A stretch of DNA of 64,000 nt from Sepiola atlantica. Its lineage: Eukaryota > Mollusca > Cephalopoda > Sepiida > Sepiolidae. Within the stretch, counting starts at the first letter, position 1, and every line of letters begins with the position of its first letter. Made by a program: the position numbers and the translations under genes. The notes under the pieces were generated by a model. That model saw only the letters and a program-made list of their open reading frames with translations, made no database searches and was not told where the DNA came from. The DNA lies in contig OY744525.1 of NCBI GenBank assembly GCA_963556195.1, positions 46,809,648 through 46,873,647 of the forward strand, written 5' to 3'. Positions 1-10,422 of the stretch are shown piece after piece.

Positions 1-300
1 CATAAAAGTCCTTAGTAGTAGAAAAACCAACATCACACAAGGAATAAAGCATTTCTCTTAGGCTGACATAAAACCAGGCAATTAGAAAAATTGGCAAATC
101 AAGAAGTTCGTTAAATAATTAATACTCTTTGATTAGTTAATGAGAGTTATCGTCCTTTGCTAATTGAGTGTTGGCGGTGCTAGCAACTAATTTGTATGTC
201 GCTTGTTGTGCTTGATCTGTTAACCAATCAGAATTGATCAATACTGTATGTGAGTACTAAAGTGGCAGCCAGTCAGCAGTTAATTCTACGCCATTGGGTT
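1..300. repeat. Unclassified interspersed repeat R1, copy 1
   Basis: This segment is about 75-80% alike by eye to 1780-2090 and to a split copy at 5660-5790 plus 7135-7245. Shared landmarks in order are a 'ggcaaatcaagaag' block, 'gctaattgagtg', 'actaatttgtatgt' and 'gttaaccaatcagaattga'. No open frame, tRNA boxes or terminal inverted repeats are visible. It is probably a non-autonomous element, but its class is unknown. Confidence 0.7.
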
Positions 301-1780
301 CTGTAGCAGTAATTACATATGCATCGCACTAAAAGTCCAGTATATGAAATTAACATACGCACCATGTGTTGCCTATTAAACATAGGTACATATTCACTGT
401 TCGGCCTTTTTTCAATCTTACTCGCACTGCAGGCAGCTAAATTTGCCCCGTTTTGCAATTTCTATATTAATAAAAACGTGTGACCAATTCTTGTGTCTAT
501 ATGTAAAAACATGTGACCAATTCTTGAGTATGAGTTTCTAGCTTCTACGTGACTTACGTTTTTTTAAATTTTAATAAATTATCGATTAGTAATAAATAAT
601 AAATGTAATAGCATAAAGTACTAAAACGAACTTTTTAAAAATCCTTATTCTTTTTAAATTAGGAATTTAAATCAATTCTGCATTTTGACTTATTCGCAAA
701 CAAGTCAGCCATTTTAATCTTTTGTTCATAGTTTTAAAAAAAAGAAAGAATTACTTCATAGCTCTTCGAAACTTAAAGGAATATCGAATTGAATGTCCTT
801 TCTGGCTTTCAGATTCTTAGCAACGTTCTTCTTGATGTATTAAAAGATCGAAAGTTTTTGGAAACTATTTTGAAAGATATATTTGGTTGATTAATTCCTA
901 TTTCAATCGCGTAAATTATTTAGAGTTGAAAGAGCACAAACTTGTGCCGGATTATTTTCTTCTTTTTCACCACCAACAAAGTAAACGTTCTCTCTTAGTA
1001 TCAGCAGCAACAATACTCCTTTCTTTTCTTCACCAACAAAAGATAAACCGACAACAGTTCAAAACAAGAGATAAACTGACTACCGTCAAAACACACGCTA
1101 ACGATGTGGCGTCTAAAAATGATCTCCTCCTTGAGCAAAATCTCACTGCTTTTATTCAGCTATTTTGGACTGCCAAAGGCGCCTATTTCGCATAATTGCG
1201 ACCCTCGCCTCGAAATCAAACGGTTACAGGTTCACTCTCACATGCAGCCACTCTTTCATTGCAGCGGGTACATGCTAGTTGTTGCTGCTTATCCCTTAGT
1301 CTATCCGCACCGTCACCACATATTTACATCCAATAATTTTTATAAATAATGACTAAAACATTAGCACAACAAAATTAGTTACTTTTTATAACAATTTGGT
1401 TTAATTAATAGTTTAATGACCAAACAATACCGTAATAATTCACCTTTCAAAATCCTACTTTAAAAACAATAAATTTGGTAAAATAAGAAAAAAAAGCCAA
1501 ACAAAAATGAAAGTAAAACGACTCCTGAACAATGCCGGGTAGCGACTGTTAGTTTTGGTGTCTTTCCTTGTAATAATTCTTCAATGTTTGTTAATTGGTG
1601 AAAAGATTTCCTGTTTATTTATTTTTTCGAAAACTTAGTTTTTTTATCGAAGTATTCTTTTTTTTATTTTATAGGCATTGCGTAGAACAGAAAAGAAAAG
1701 AATTCTACATCTAAACAAACGTTTTAGTACAAGAGTTGTGTCTTCTATGTAGGTTTTGAATGAGGAGAAATCGTAATCCA
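300..1780. other. Unassigned AT-rich stretch with one GC-richer patch
   Basis: About 1.5 kb without a recognisable gene. The part around 880-1350 is less AT-rich and has two overlapping plus-strand open frames of 102 and 81 codons. Neither has a recognisable domain, and the longer opens from a non-ATG codon. No repeat family was identified with confidence. Confidence 0.5.
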
Positions 1781-2090
1781 TAAGAAGTCTTCTTAGTCTC
1801 TGCATAGAAGAGAACATTACACAAGTCATAAAGCTGTTCTCTTAGACTGACATACAACCATACAATTATAAAATTAGCAAATCAAAAAGTGCATTGAATA
1901 ATACTATTAGGTGAGTTACTCAGAGTTATCTTACTTTGCTAATTGAGTGTTTAGACTGGGTAAATGGTTGATGTAGGTGGCGTTGGTAACTAATGTGTAT
2001 GTCACTTGTGCTGATCTGTTAACCAATCAGAATTGACTAATAATGTATGTAATTTGGAAAATGTGAGGAAATCAGCAGTTAATTCCGTGT
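1780..2090. repeat. Repeat R1, copy 2
   Basis: Second copy of the repeat seen at 1-300, in the same orientation, with the same order of landmarks ('gctaattgagtg', then 'gttaaccaatcagaattga', then 'cagcagttaattc'). The two copies flank about 1.5 kb of other sequence. They could be dispersed copies or ends of a larger duplication; no ends can be set. Confidence 0.7.
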
Positions 2091-2099
2091 GTAGGCCAG

Positions 2100-2480
2100 A
2101 GGACCAAATTTTAACAAAATCAGTAGAAGAGTTTTATCTCCTCTGATAGTTTTTAAGTGATGGCAAATCATCTATTACATGAAGGAAAATCAGGAACTAC
2201 ACAGGTTACATCGGTCGAAACGTTGTGAGAGTAACATCCAAGATGAGAACCAGTCTGAATAATCCAATTAGTACAAAATACACAGGATACACTTACAAAC
2301 CTTACAGCATCAGATTCAAACAGAAAATACTGTAATTTTCATTCACTTGCTATCACCAGGGACCAAATTAGTGCATGTGGGAGTAAGTGTTACCTTTTTA
2401 TTTTCATTATTACTAGTAATTGTTTTAAAAAATAACACTGAAACTAGGTCAAATAGTCAGATTTATTTTTTCTTTCTATT
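2100..2480. other. Unassigned; holds a short 'CGAAACGTTGTGAGA' repeat
   Basis: A block of about 50 bp around 2210-2260, containing CGAAACGTTGTGAGA and 'taacatccaaga', recurs at about 35465-35510. The rest is unassigned AT-rich DNA. Confidence 0.4.
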
Positions 2481-2484
2481 ATGT

Positions 2485-3490
2485 TGAATAGAGAGATGGT
2501 AAAAGAGGGAGAGGGTATATAGAGAGAAAGGGGGAGAGAGAGGGAGAGGGAGAGAGAGAGAGGGAGGGAGAGAGAGAGGGGGAGGTAGAGAGAGAGGGGG
2601 AGGTAGAGAGAGGGGGGGAGGTAGAGAGAGAGGGGGAGGTAGAGAGAGAGGGGGAGGTAGAGAGAGAGGGGGAGGTAGAGAGAGAGGGGGAGGTAGAGAG
2701 AGAGGGAGGTAGAGAGAGAGGGAGGTAGGGAGAGGGGAGGTAGGGAGAGGGGAGGTAGGGAGAGGGGAGGTAGGGAGAGGGGAGGTAGGGAGAGGGGAGG
2801 TAGGGAGAGGGGAGGTAGGGAGAGGGGGAGGTAGGGAGAGGGGGAGGTAGGGAGAGGGGGAGGAGAGGGAGAGGGGGAGGAGAGGGAGAGGGAGAGGAGA
2901 GGGAGAGGGGGAGGAGAGGGAGAGAGGAGAGGGAGAGGAGAGGGAGAGAGGAGAGGGAGAGGAGAGGGAGAGAGGAGAGGGAGAGGAGAGGGAGAGAGGA
3001 GAGGGAGAGAGGGAGGGAGAGAGGGGAGAGAGAGAGGGAGGGAGAGAGGGGAGAGAGAGAGGGAGGGAGAGAGGGGAGAGAGAGAGGGAGAGTGAGAGAG
3101 AGAGGGAGAGTGAGAGGGGAGAGAGAGAGGGAGAGTGAGGGAGGGAGGGAGAGTGAGAGAGGGAGGGAGAGTGAGAGAGGGAGGGAGAGTGAGAGAGGGA
3201 GGGAGGGAGGAAGGGAGAGAGGGAGGGAGAGAGAGAGAGGGAGGGGGAGAGAGAGAGGGAGGGGGAGAGAGAGGGAGGGGGAGAGAGAGGGAGGGGGAGA
3301 GAGAGAGGGAGGGGGAGAGAGAGAGGGAGGGGGAGAGAGAGAGGGAGGGGGAGAGAGAGGGAGGGGGAGAGAGAGGGAGGGGGAGAGAGGGAGGGGGAGA
3401 GAGGGAGGGGGAGGGGAGAGGGAGGGGAGAGGAAGAGGGAGAGGAAGAGGGAGAGGGAGAGGAAGAGGGAGAGGGAGAGGGAGAGGGAAG
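2485..3490 (+). repeat. 1-kb purine-rich (GA/GGA) satellite tract
   Basis: Almost every plus-strand base is G or A for about 1 kb. Sub-blocks differ: an 18-bp unit with 'gtagagagagaggggg' at 2584-2700, a 15-bp unit with 'ggaggtagggagagg' at about 2710-2860, then units with 'gagtgagag' at about 3090-3190. From about 3191 to 3489 the strand is purely purine. Open frames of 130-356 codons on both strands here are low-complexity artefacts (Ser/Pro/Leu or Arg/Glu/Gly runs). Long mirror-repeat purine tracts are known to form triplex DNA. Confidence 0.95.
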
Positions 3491-4060
3491 TTTTAAAAGA
3501 AAGACGTTATACACACTTTTTAAAGTCTTCTATTTTGTTATCTATGCTTCTGGATACCTTTGCTAGTAAGCCACAACCATCTGCAAGCTGATATAAATAA
3601 ACACTAAATCTGCCACACAATTAAATATTTCTTTTTAATAGAGTAATATTCTTTTTAGAACAAATTGCCTAATTAGATTCAAAATAACACTAGTGTTGAA
3701 AATGTTAATAAACTGGAAGATTTCGGAAATACTGATCAAATAATTAATGAATTTACAAGAACACTTTTTAGGTTTCTCTGATGTAATATACGCGAGGATT
3801 TAAGCTTATGTTTCGGAATTTTTTAGATGAAGATTGATAATTTGTATTATTTCGATAATTCGGACTACTGTTCTCATCTTGGGTATTATTCTTACAACGT
3901 TTCGGCCGATGTGACCTCCGACCTTCTTCAGGTATGCCTTGTTAAACTCGGGAATCTGTGCGGAATTTTCAACAGAAACCTTTATTTAATCTACGGAAGT
4001 AGCTTGCTCTCGTTCCGTCTGCCATGGCCGGGTAGAAATGTTAAGTAATTCATAATTGTA
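3491..4060. other. Unassigned stretch
   Basis: AT-rich DNA with no recognised gene. A phrase near 3808 ('tgtttcgga', then 'ttagatga', then 'gataatttgt') recurs at 30810-30840, and in both places it lies upstream of a tRNA-type SINE fragment, so this may be part of a larger composite repeat. Confidence 0.4.
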
Positions 4061-4163
4061 TTCTTAGTATCGTCTGCACTGAGGATTGAACCTTCAACCT
4101 CCAGAAGAATGTCACTCAGAACTGATTATTACTTAGCACTTCATCCGTTACGCCACGGGCCCT
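4060..4163 (-). mobile_element. tRNA-derived SINE, minus strand
   Basis: Read on the minus strand, the element starts near 4163. It has a box-A-like TGGCGTAACGG and, about 60 nt downstream, a box-B-like GGTTCAATCC followed by 'gatactaag'. This spacing and the GTTCAATCC core fit an internal RNA polymerase III promoter of tRNA type. Related pieces lie at 30880-30945 and 35205-35315. The parental tRNA was not identified. Confidence 0.75.
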
Positions 4164-4277
4164 TGCAAGGATGTATTTATCATATATTGATAAAGTTGAC
4201 CTATTTCTCGCACTGACAGTGAAATTAAGAGGCCAACTTCCTATTTTTATATTTATTTCCTTCCCCCCCCACAAAAA

Positions 4278-4490
4278 GATGTGGCACAAGGCTAGAAAGG
4301 TGGGAGATCGAAAGTCAGCATGCCAGAAGAGTGGTGCACCTCTGGTCCCACAAAAAAAGACTGAGCAGCCCAGTCGACATTCCCAGTATAGGCACTTCAG
4401 ATAATTGGCAATAAACCAACCCCTTTCTGAAAGGGAGAAGGTAAAACCTGGGAGTGTGCACCTCCTAGGAGCAAATAGGACCACACCTCA
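4278..4490 (-). mobile_element. Diverged body of the U2-headed short element
   Basis: Matches the minus-strand body of the element at 34884-35200 piece by piece: 'acaaggctagaaagg', 'gcagcccagtcgacattccc', 'cttcagataattgg', 'gggagtgtgcacctcc'. The U2-like head is not recognisable here. It is older or more diverged than the copies at 5160 and 34884. Confidence 0.6.
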
Positions 4491-5155
4491 CCCTGACAGA
4501 GCAGGGCCAAATGATGCCATAGCATTCCATACTCTGGGCTAATTGTTCTCGACTGATATGAGTGAACCTTTCGATTCCGGATAGAAGATAAATATCTTTT
4601 TAATATCCTCAGTCATATCTGTTAATCCATGCAAGTGATCTCCCCTGAACACTCTCTGGGGCTGATGAGGCGGCTCTTAATCGGAAGTTGTGAGGCCACC
4701 ATTATTGCTTACCCTGTAGTTTGTTGAGGAGCACGAATAAAATATTCTCTCCGTATCCGTAATCGAAGTCCATTATTTACGTATAAACATTCTTCTTGTT
4801 ACATATTAACAGTCTTTTATTTCTGTATTAACATTAGTAGCAGAGTTAAACATAGCTATGGCTTCAAAATACACAAACAACGTCTGCAGGTTAACTAATT
4901 TGTATATGGCTTTGCAAAACGAACTCTCAGTAATTAATTGTTTATTGATTGTTTTAATTTTACTATTACCAACAGCTCTACTCACAAGCATTTCCTATAC
5001 CGTGGATAAAAGCTTAGGATTTTGAGTGAAAAGAACATTTCCAGTCGATTACAGTCAATTTATTTCTGCGGCTTACGATTCTTGGTTTCCTGGGCAACAC
5101 CGGGACACAGGTCTAGCTAGTATTATATATTCTGTGAAAACTAACTAATTATATA
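4491..5155. other. Unassigned stretch
   Basis: No gene or repeat was recognised with confidence. A less AT-rich part (4500-4740) may continue the neighbouring diverged short element. Confidence 0.4.
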
Positions 5156-5164
5156 GATACCTGG

Positions 5165-5540
5165 CATGCTAGGAAGTAAGTGTAGTATCTGTTCCGATGG
5201 ATACTGCACCCTATAGACGGGTGTCGTCTTGTCCTTCGGGGCTTGATTCCATCTGTCTGTGGGTTTGTCCTGTGCAGTTCTAGGAGGTCCACCCTCCCAG
5301 GCTTCGCCTCCCCTCTTTGGGGAGGAGTAAGTTTATTGCTTACTGCCTGAGGCGCCCCTACCGGGGAATGCCGACGGGGCTGCCCAGGCAATTTTTAATG
5401 GCCAAAGTGCTCACTCTCTCGGGCGCTGGCTTTTCAAACCCCACTTACTCGACCCAAGCTGTTGTCACATCTTACTTGTGGGAGTAAGATAAAACTGGCC
5501 TTGTGCCTAACTCCTGCAGAGGAGTAAATAAATATAGATG
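5165..5540 (+). mobile_element. U2-snRNA-headed short element, plus strand
   Basis: The head contains AAGTGTAGTATCTGTTC at 5178-5194, identical to the U2 snRNA 5' region that includes the branch-site-pairing GUAGUA. It is followed by a GC-rich body ('ggtccaccctcccaggc', 'ccggggaatgccgac') and 'cgggcgctggctttt', ending near an A/T tail ('ggagtaaataaatatag'). The body is collinear with the reverse complement of 34884-35200 and 29190-29340. Upstream U2 positions are degraded in this copy. Its short size, dispersed copies and RNA-derived head suggest a SINE-like retroposon. Confidence 0.7.
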
Positions 5541-5659
5541 TATATATAAATTTAATCAAAATATTTTCTATTATTAAAAGTTGAAATAAGATTAAGATAC
5601 CCAAACGATGTATAATAAATATATAAACTGTTATTAAACTCTAAAAGTAGGACAACTGA

Positions 5660-5790
5660 AAAGGTTCTTAGCAGAAAAGAACCAAAATTCTATAAGAAAT
5701 AACGGCCGAGATAAAAGCCATACAATTAGAAAATTGGCAAATCAGGTGTTAAAGAATGAATCTTTGAAGATTAGTTAATGAGGCCTAGAA
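5660..5790. repeat. Repeat R1, copy 3, left half
   Basis: Matches 20-150 of copy 1 ('cagaaaagaaccaaaat', 'aaaattggcaaatca', 'gattagttaatgag') and then stops abruptly. The right half resumes at 7135 after a LINE relic. Confidence 0.65.
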
Positions 5791-5859
5791 AGTATTTCAC
5801 GTATGGAAGAGGCTACAATTCTATTCTATATTCTTTTTATCTAACAAACGCACCTGTCC

Positions 5860-7128
5860 AGAAAGTGATGGGACTGATTTTGAAACACATTAAACCAAAA
5901 CTTATTCTTATTTATTGCAGAAGACAACATTGAAAGGATAAGGTAATGACAAGATTAGTACAACGCACTAGTTTGATAGTGTGAATAATAACTTTTCAAA
6001 AATTACTGATGAGTAAACTGTAGATCGGCTCAAATATTGTAATTATAATTGATAAAGTAGGAGTACATCAGGGTTCTCTACTGAGTCCATTGCTTTTCAT
6101 TTCTGTTTTAGAAGTGTTTTCCAGGGAGTTTTGTTCAAGTTGTCCAAAAGAGACGCTGTATGCTGATGATTTGGTGCTTGCCTGGTAAACAATGAATTGT
6201 TAAGTTAAAGACTTGGAGGAATCTTATGGAAAGTAAACGTCTGAGAGTGAATGTTACTAAGACAAAAGTGATGATTAATGGTTGTAGTGTGGGAAAGTTC
6301 CCAAAAAGAGGAAGGTTCCCCTGTTCAGTTTCTGGAAAGAAATCGGGTGCAACTCAATTTTCTTGTGGTACGTGCAAGAATTGGGTACACAGAAAGTGCA
6401 GTGAAATAACTTCTAGGGTGAGAGATGATGACAAGTTTGTGTGCAAGTGTAAGATAATGGAGACTGATGAGAACTCAGATGTGGAGAAAGTATACCTGGA
6501 CGGCGAAGCTATTCAGATTGTTAAGAAGTTTTGCTACCTTGGTGATAGCATTGGAGCACAGGGAGGAGCAGGTGCTAGTGTGATTGCAAGAATTAAGAGT
6601 GGATGAATAAGTTTGGGGAAATTCTGCTATTACTTAGTATCAGAGCATTACCACTGTCGATCAAGACAAGAGTCTATCAGGCATGTGTACACAGTATGGT
6701 GACCTATAGAAATGAAATCTGGCCATTGAGGGTGTTGGATATGCATTGCATGGAGAGACATTATATAAGAATGATACGATAGATATGTAATATGAATCTT
6801 AAAGACAACCTTAGATCTGAAGACCTTAGAGGAATATTAAATCTGGACAGTAGTATAGGCTGATGTGTGCAGAATAGTAGACTTCAATGGTATAGTTACA
6901 CTTAAAGAATGGATGAGAGTTCTTGGGTTGGATGTAGAACAATTGCGGTAGCAGGGTCAATTCACGAGGGAAGGCCACGGAAAACATAGGAAAAAGCGAA
7001 TAAGGTGGACTTGAGAAAAAGGGATGAATAAAGACCTGGGCAGAGATAGGTTAGTTTGGAAGACAATTTCTAAAAGCCGTCATGCCAGCATTTAAAACAT
7101 ATTAAAACGAATGTGATGAATAATTGAG
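5860..7128 (+). mobile_element. LINE (non-LTR retrotransposon) relic, RT to 3' end
   Basis: Translating 6045-6180 in one frame gives the RT motif 'GVHQGSLLSPLLF' and an intact catalytic-box YADDLVLAW (YADD at about 6159-6170). An open stretch at 6226-6606 continues the thumb ('LRVNVTKTKVM') and holds a Cys/His finger within the RT C-terminal region (C33, C47, C50, H55, C58, C73, C75; the expected second Cys is Ser36), then 'FCYLGDSIGAQGG'. Downstream frames are broken but recognisable to the tail 'atgccagcatttaaaacat'. The copy is 5' truncated and carries stops, so it is dead. The same family is at 31603-34075 (minus) and its tail is at 60475-60662. Confidence 0.9.
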
Positions 7129-7134
7129 AATTTT

Positions 7135-7245
7135 ATAATCATGCAATTAATTAATTACTATATTTTGCAAATTGAGTGTTTAGAGTGAATATATGGATGA
7201 TATAGGTGATGCTCACAACCAATTTGTAAAGTATTAGAAAAAATG
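7135..7245. repeat. Repeat R1, copy 3, right half
   Basis: Resumes the R1 repeat ('ttgcaaattgagtgttta', 'gatgatataggtgatgct', 'aaccaatttgtaa') exactly where the left half at 5790 leaves off. This indicates insertion of the intervening LINE into a pre-existing R1 copy. Confidence 0.6.
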
Positions 7246-7369
7246 TGACCTGTTGAGTCATCTATTCAATTCAGGTTAAACTGTTTGAACCAGGAGAATA
7301 TACGTTTGGGACGTCATTAAATACAAAGAAAAAGAAGAAATCCGAAATTCGGTTCTTACTACTCTCTCT

Positions 7370-7800
7370 CTCTAACTACAGGTTAAATAGTATTACTGTT
7401 CGTGGTGTTATTCCCTTTTGTGTTTAAAGACTAGTTCAACCTTTTTATTCTTTATTTTCTTTCTTGCCATCGACTGTTAATAAACAGAGAGAAAGAGAGA
7501 TGGAAGCGAGAGTGATAGATAGCATATGAAATAAAAGTAGGTGGAGTCGAACATCATACAATGAGAGAGTGAGAGTTAGATAGAAAGATAGTAAGAGATG
7601 GCTCACTTGATGTGTTAATTGCAAGATGGGACTGTTTCAAACAATTAAATTTGAATTGTTTTTCAGACATAGTTCAATCCCGAAACTAAGGAATATTTTA
7701 ACATGTATTTTGTGTGATTAAAATTTATAGGAAAAAAGCCTTAGGGAAAAAACGTTTATTAACTCAGCTTTAGTACAATAATAGATGTGTGTTATGTTTT
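7370..7800 (+). repeat. Unclassified interspersed repeat D, copy 1
   Basis: Shares with 34190-34605 and 39600-39745 (plus) and 18180-18300 (minus) an ordered series: 'cgactgttaataaacaga', 'gcgagagtgatagata', 'ctaaggaatatttta', 'tattttgtgtgattaaa', 'aaaaagccttaggga'. No coding potential or terminal repeats were found, so the class is unknown. Confidence 0.75.
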
Positions 7801-8089
7801 ATTTATCAGTTTATTTTATGGCATATCAACCTTTTTCAGGGTATTTCATGCTGAATTCAATCATTTTGGTAAAAGTGTGTATGCTTCAAGTCCTTAACAT
7901 CTTCATTTATTCCTTGGAGCTATTGCGTCATCTTTGCTAGATGTTGCCAACCTTCACATGGTCCCTCCTGTGAGAAACATGGCGGTTCCCTCAACTAGTC
8001 ATTAATGATATAAATGTATGTGTATACCACTGATGCAGTTTTTTGTAATACTCAAAACAGATTCTATTTAACCTATCGATGGGACCTGC

Positions 8090-8655
8090 CAGATCAGAGT
8101 GGACCTAGGAGTAATGGTAACCAAGAGATGACCCCACACTCCCCATAGCTCCCAAATTGGGGGAGCACCACCGGATGCGGTTTAACAGTGTAGTCAGGAT
8201 AGTTAGTAAATCAGAATTGTCAAATTACTGTAACGGTATTCATCATGGTTGGGTTGAGCCGGCTCCAAATGAGTTTACTGCATACAGAATTAAAGCGATC
8301 TACCCCCGTCAATCGGTAACTGGGTCCTCGGAATACTTAAGCCATTCCTGATTCAGCGATGAACCCCAAAAACGTTGGGACCAGCCACCAGGCCAATCGC
8401 TTAAAACTGTGGTTAATGATAGAAATCCACGTAGCGTCTGCTTTGGAATCGAGTGCTTCTGGTTGTTTGCGGCTGTGGAGATTCTACAAGCATGTGAAAA
8501 TTCAAGAAATGTCTGCAAAAGTAACCGGCGGCTTCTGGTTGCCCGTCCCTCTGCGTCTGAATAATCTGCGGCATGAACGTGTATATAACTTAAGTCTGGG
8601 TTCCCAAACGCGGCCTACAAATACAGAGGAGAACCGTTTTCGTAGTAACTAGTGT
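8090..8655. other. Unassigned, relatively GC- and CpG-rich patch
   Basis: Base composition is clearly less AT-rich than the surroundings and CpGs are retained. Open frames of 64-97 codons exist on both strands (8157-8351 plus, 8359-8652 plus, 8309-8518 minus), but none shows a domain I recognise. I compared it mentally with 18S and 28S rRNA and found no match. It could be a young unrecognised element or conserved host DNA. Confidence 0.4.
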
Positions 8656-8799
8656 AATTTCAAGACACTCTAAATGATTGAACAATTGGTAATAAGAGTT
8701 TGTATGCATGTAAATTCAAAGACAAGGAGATTCCAAATTTCAAGAAACAAAGAAAGTGAAAACAGCTAATGATCTTTATATATACTAGCAAATATATGC

Positions 8800-9010
8800 T
8801 CCCTTCGGCCACAAAAAGGAGAGGAAGAAGCCTGGACGAATGGTCGCATGACAACAGAACAGATACATTACCCTCCCTCCTAAAAAGGAGGATAATGCCT
8901 GGAAGGATAGTATCATGACAACAGAACAGATACTACACTTACACCCCAACAACAAAGGAACAAGTAATTCCTGGGAAGAAAGTATCATGACGAACACTAC
9001 CACCCCTCCC
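8800..9010 (-). repeat. Tandem array of about 65 bp related to the U2-headed element
   Basis: Three imperfect units each combine 'aaaaaggagga', 'atgcctggaaggat', 'gtatcatgacaacagaacag' and a U2-type end. GAACAGATACTACACTT at 8924-8940 is the exact reverse complement of the 17-nt U2 block found in the other copies. It looks like internal duplication of a truncated U2-headed element. Confidence 0.5.
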
Positions 9011-9069
9011 CTGAATTGAGCATTGAAAGATAATACATTAGTACAATTTAATAGAATAGTTTCGGCTTC

Positions 9070-9560
9070 AAACAGATACCAAATCTCCATTAGTCTTCTG
9101 TTTCTTATGTGTAAATCACAAGCTATGGCATAGTCTGCAATGATGGATTTTTGTCTCCACTTGACACGATCACAGGCTTGATCTAGGTGAAGGCCGGTTT
9201 TACACAGATCTTTGTGCAGGGTGTCTGCCCATCGGCTTTTTTTTCAGTCTCTTTCCGCTGACTTTTAATGCAAAGGCAAGATTCGCAATGGTGTTGTTGA
9301 CCCTCAGCAAATGTTCAAACCATTTGAGCTTCCATTCCTTCATCTTGCCCTCAATCGGTGTGATGCCGTAGCCTCTTCGTATATCTTCATTACAGACGTG
9401 ATCGAGCAGTGTAATTCCAGACATCTAGCAGACCATTTTAGTTTCCATAATGCTAAATCTTCGCCCCGCCTTTCTCATTGTCGTCAGTAAGCACTCAAAG
9501 CTATACAAAGCAACAGGTCTCAACACAGTGCAGTAGATATTGATTTTCGATCGTCGCTGA
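9070..9560 (-). mobile_element. LINE ORF2 C-terminal fragment
   Basis: The minus-strand frame around 9200-9424 reads 'SGITLLDHVCNEDIRRGYG', then 'EWKLKWFEHLLRV' and 'VSGKRLKKKPMGRHP'. These are the conserved C-terminal motifs after the RT of a large LINE group (usually 'RWFGHVQRR', 'GRRPRGRPKRRW'). Upstream codons to 9560 continue the homology with stops; downstream codons ('DLCKTGLHLD'-like) run to about 9070. It is a 5'-truncated pseudogene, with clade not assigned. Confidence 0.85.
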
Positions 9561-9835
9561 TTTTGTGGTCACAGAGATCTCCATTAGTAATATATATATA
9601 TATATATAAAAGTTAGAAAGAAAGGAGAAAATGCATCTTTTGTGTGGGACAATAATATTACCGCAAAGTAACTGAGATAACATGCTGTTTAATAAAAAAA
9701 GAATTATTATACTATAGTATTATATTAGTTATAAAAAATAATTTTAAAAATATAGTGGTCCTTTTACCATCGTAAAAAAAATTTATTGTGATATTATTTT
9801 ACTAACAAGCAAATGATAAATCGAAAAATATGGCT
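9560..9835. other. AT-rich DNA with short (TA)n
   Basis: Contains a (TA)n run at about 9590-9608. No gene is seen. Confidence 0.5.
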
Positions 9836-10405
9836 CTTACTAAATATTTATCCCTAACACTAATCCCGGTGCTATGGGTGGCAAAAAGAGTAGATATTAG
9901 AGGGTAAAAACTCCTTATTCTTTATGACTAAGAAACTTTTTTTAAAATATGAAATATCGATCAGAATTAAATATAAAAATCGATTAAAAATATTTTTTTT
10001 TAGAAACACGGACAAATATATGGCCTAAATCACCACCGAAACAGATTCTTTTACCTATCTTTTGTTATTAATTATATTCCCGTTAAAGAAATAGGAGAAT
10101 TCTCATCTTTAATTGACATATAAAATTCGTCTCTTATTAAATATTTACTCCCGGTGCAAGAGGAATCGACGTTAGAGGGTAAAAACTCCTCATTCTTTAT
10201 AACTCAGAAATTTAAAAAAATGAAATATTGATCAGAATTAAATATTAAAATCGATCAAATTGATTGAAAATATTTTTTTTAGAAACACGGACAAATATTT
10301 AGCCTAAATCACCACCGAAACAGTTTAGGTCACCTATCTTTTGTTTATTAATTATATTCCCGTAAAAGAAATAGGGGAATTCTCATCTTTAATTGATATA
10401 TAAGA
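9836..10405 (+). repeat. Two-copy tandem duplication, about 275-bp unit
   Basis: 'ttagagggtaaaaactcc' occurs at 9897 and 10172, 275 bp apart, with the order 'gatcagaattaaatat', 'agaaacacggacaaat', 'aatcaccaccgaaacag', 'aattctcatctttaattga' repeated in both units. It may be a short piece of a satellite. The second unit abuts the stop codon and putative 3' UTR of the cysteine-rich frame on the minus strand. Confidence 0.85.
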
Positions 10406-10422
10406 TTCATATGTATCAGGAA

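Noticed and set aside
887..1349. Overlapping 102- and 81-codon frames
   Set aside because: No domain, the longer opens from a non-ATG codon, and no splice or promoter support.
2444..3566. Long open frames (356, 134 and 143 codons) rich in Ser/Pro/Leu or Arg/Glu/Gly
   Set aside because: They are translations of a purine-rich satellite, open on both strands because of composition.
8090..8655. GC-richer patch considered as rRNA or a host exon cluster
   Set aside because: No stretch matches conserved 18S or 28S blocks that I know, and frames are short on both strands without domains. Left unassigned.
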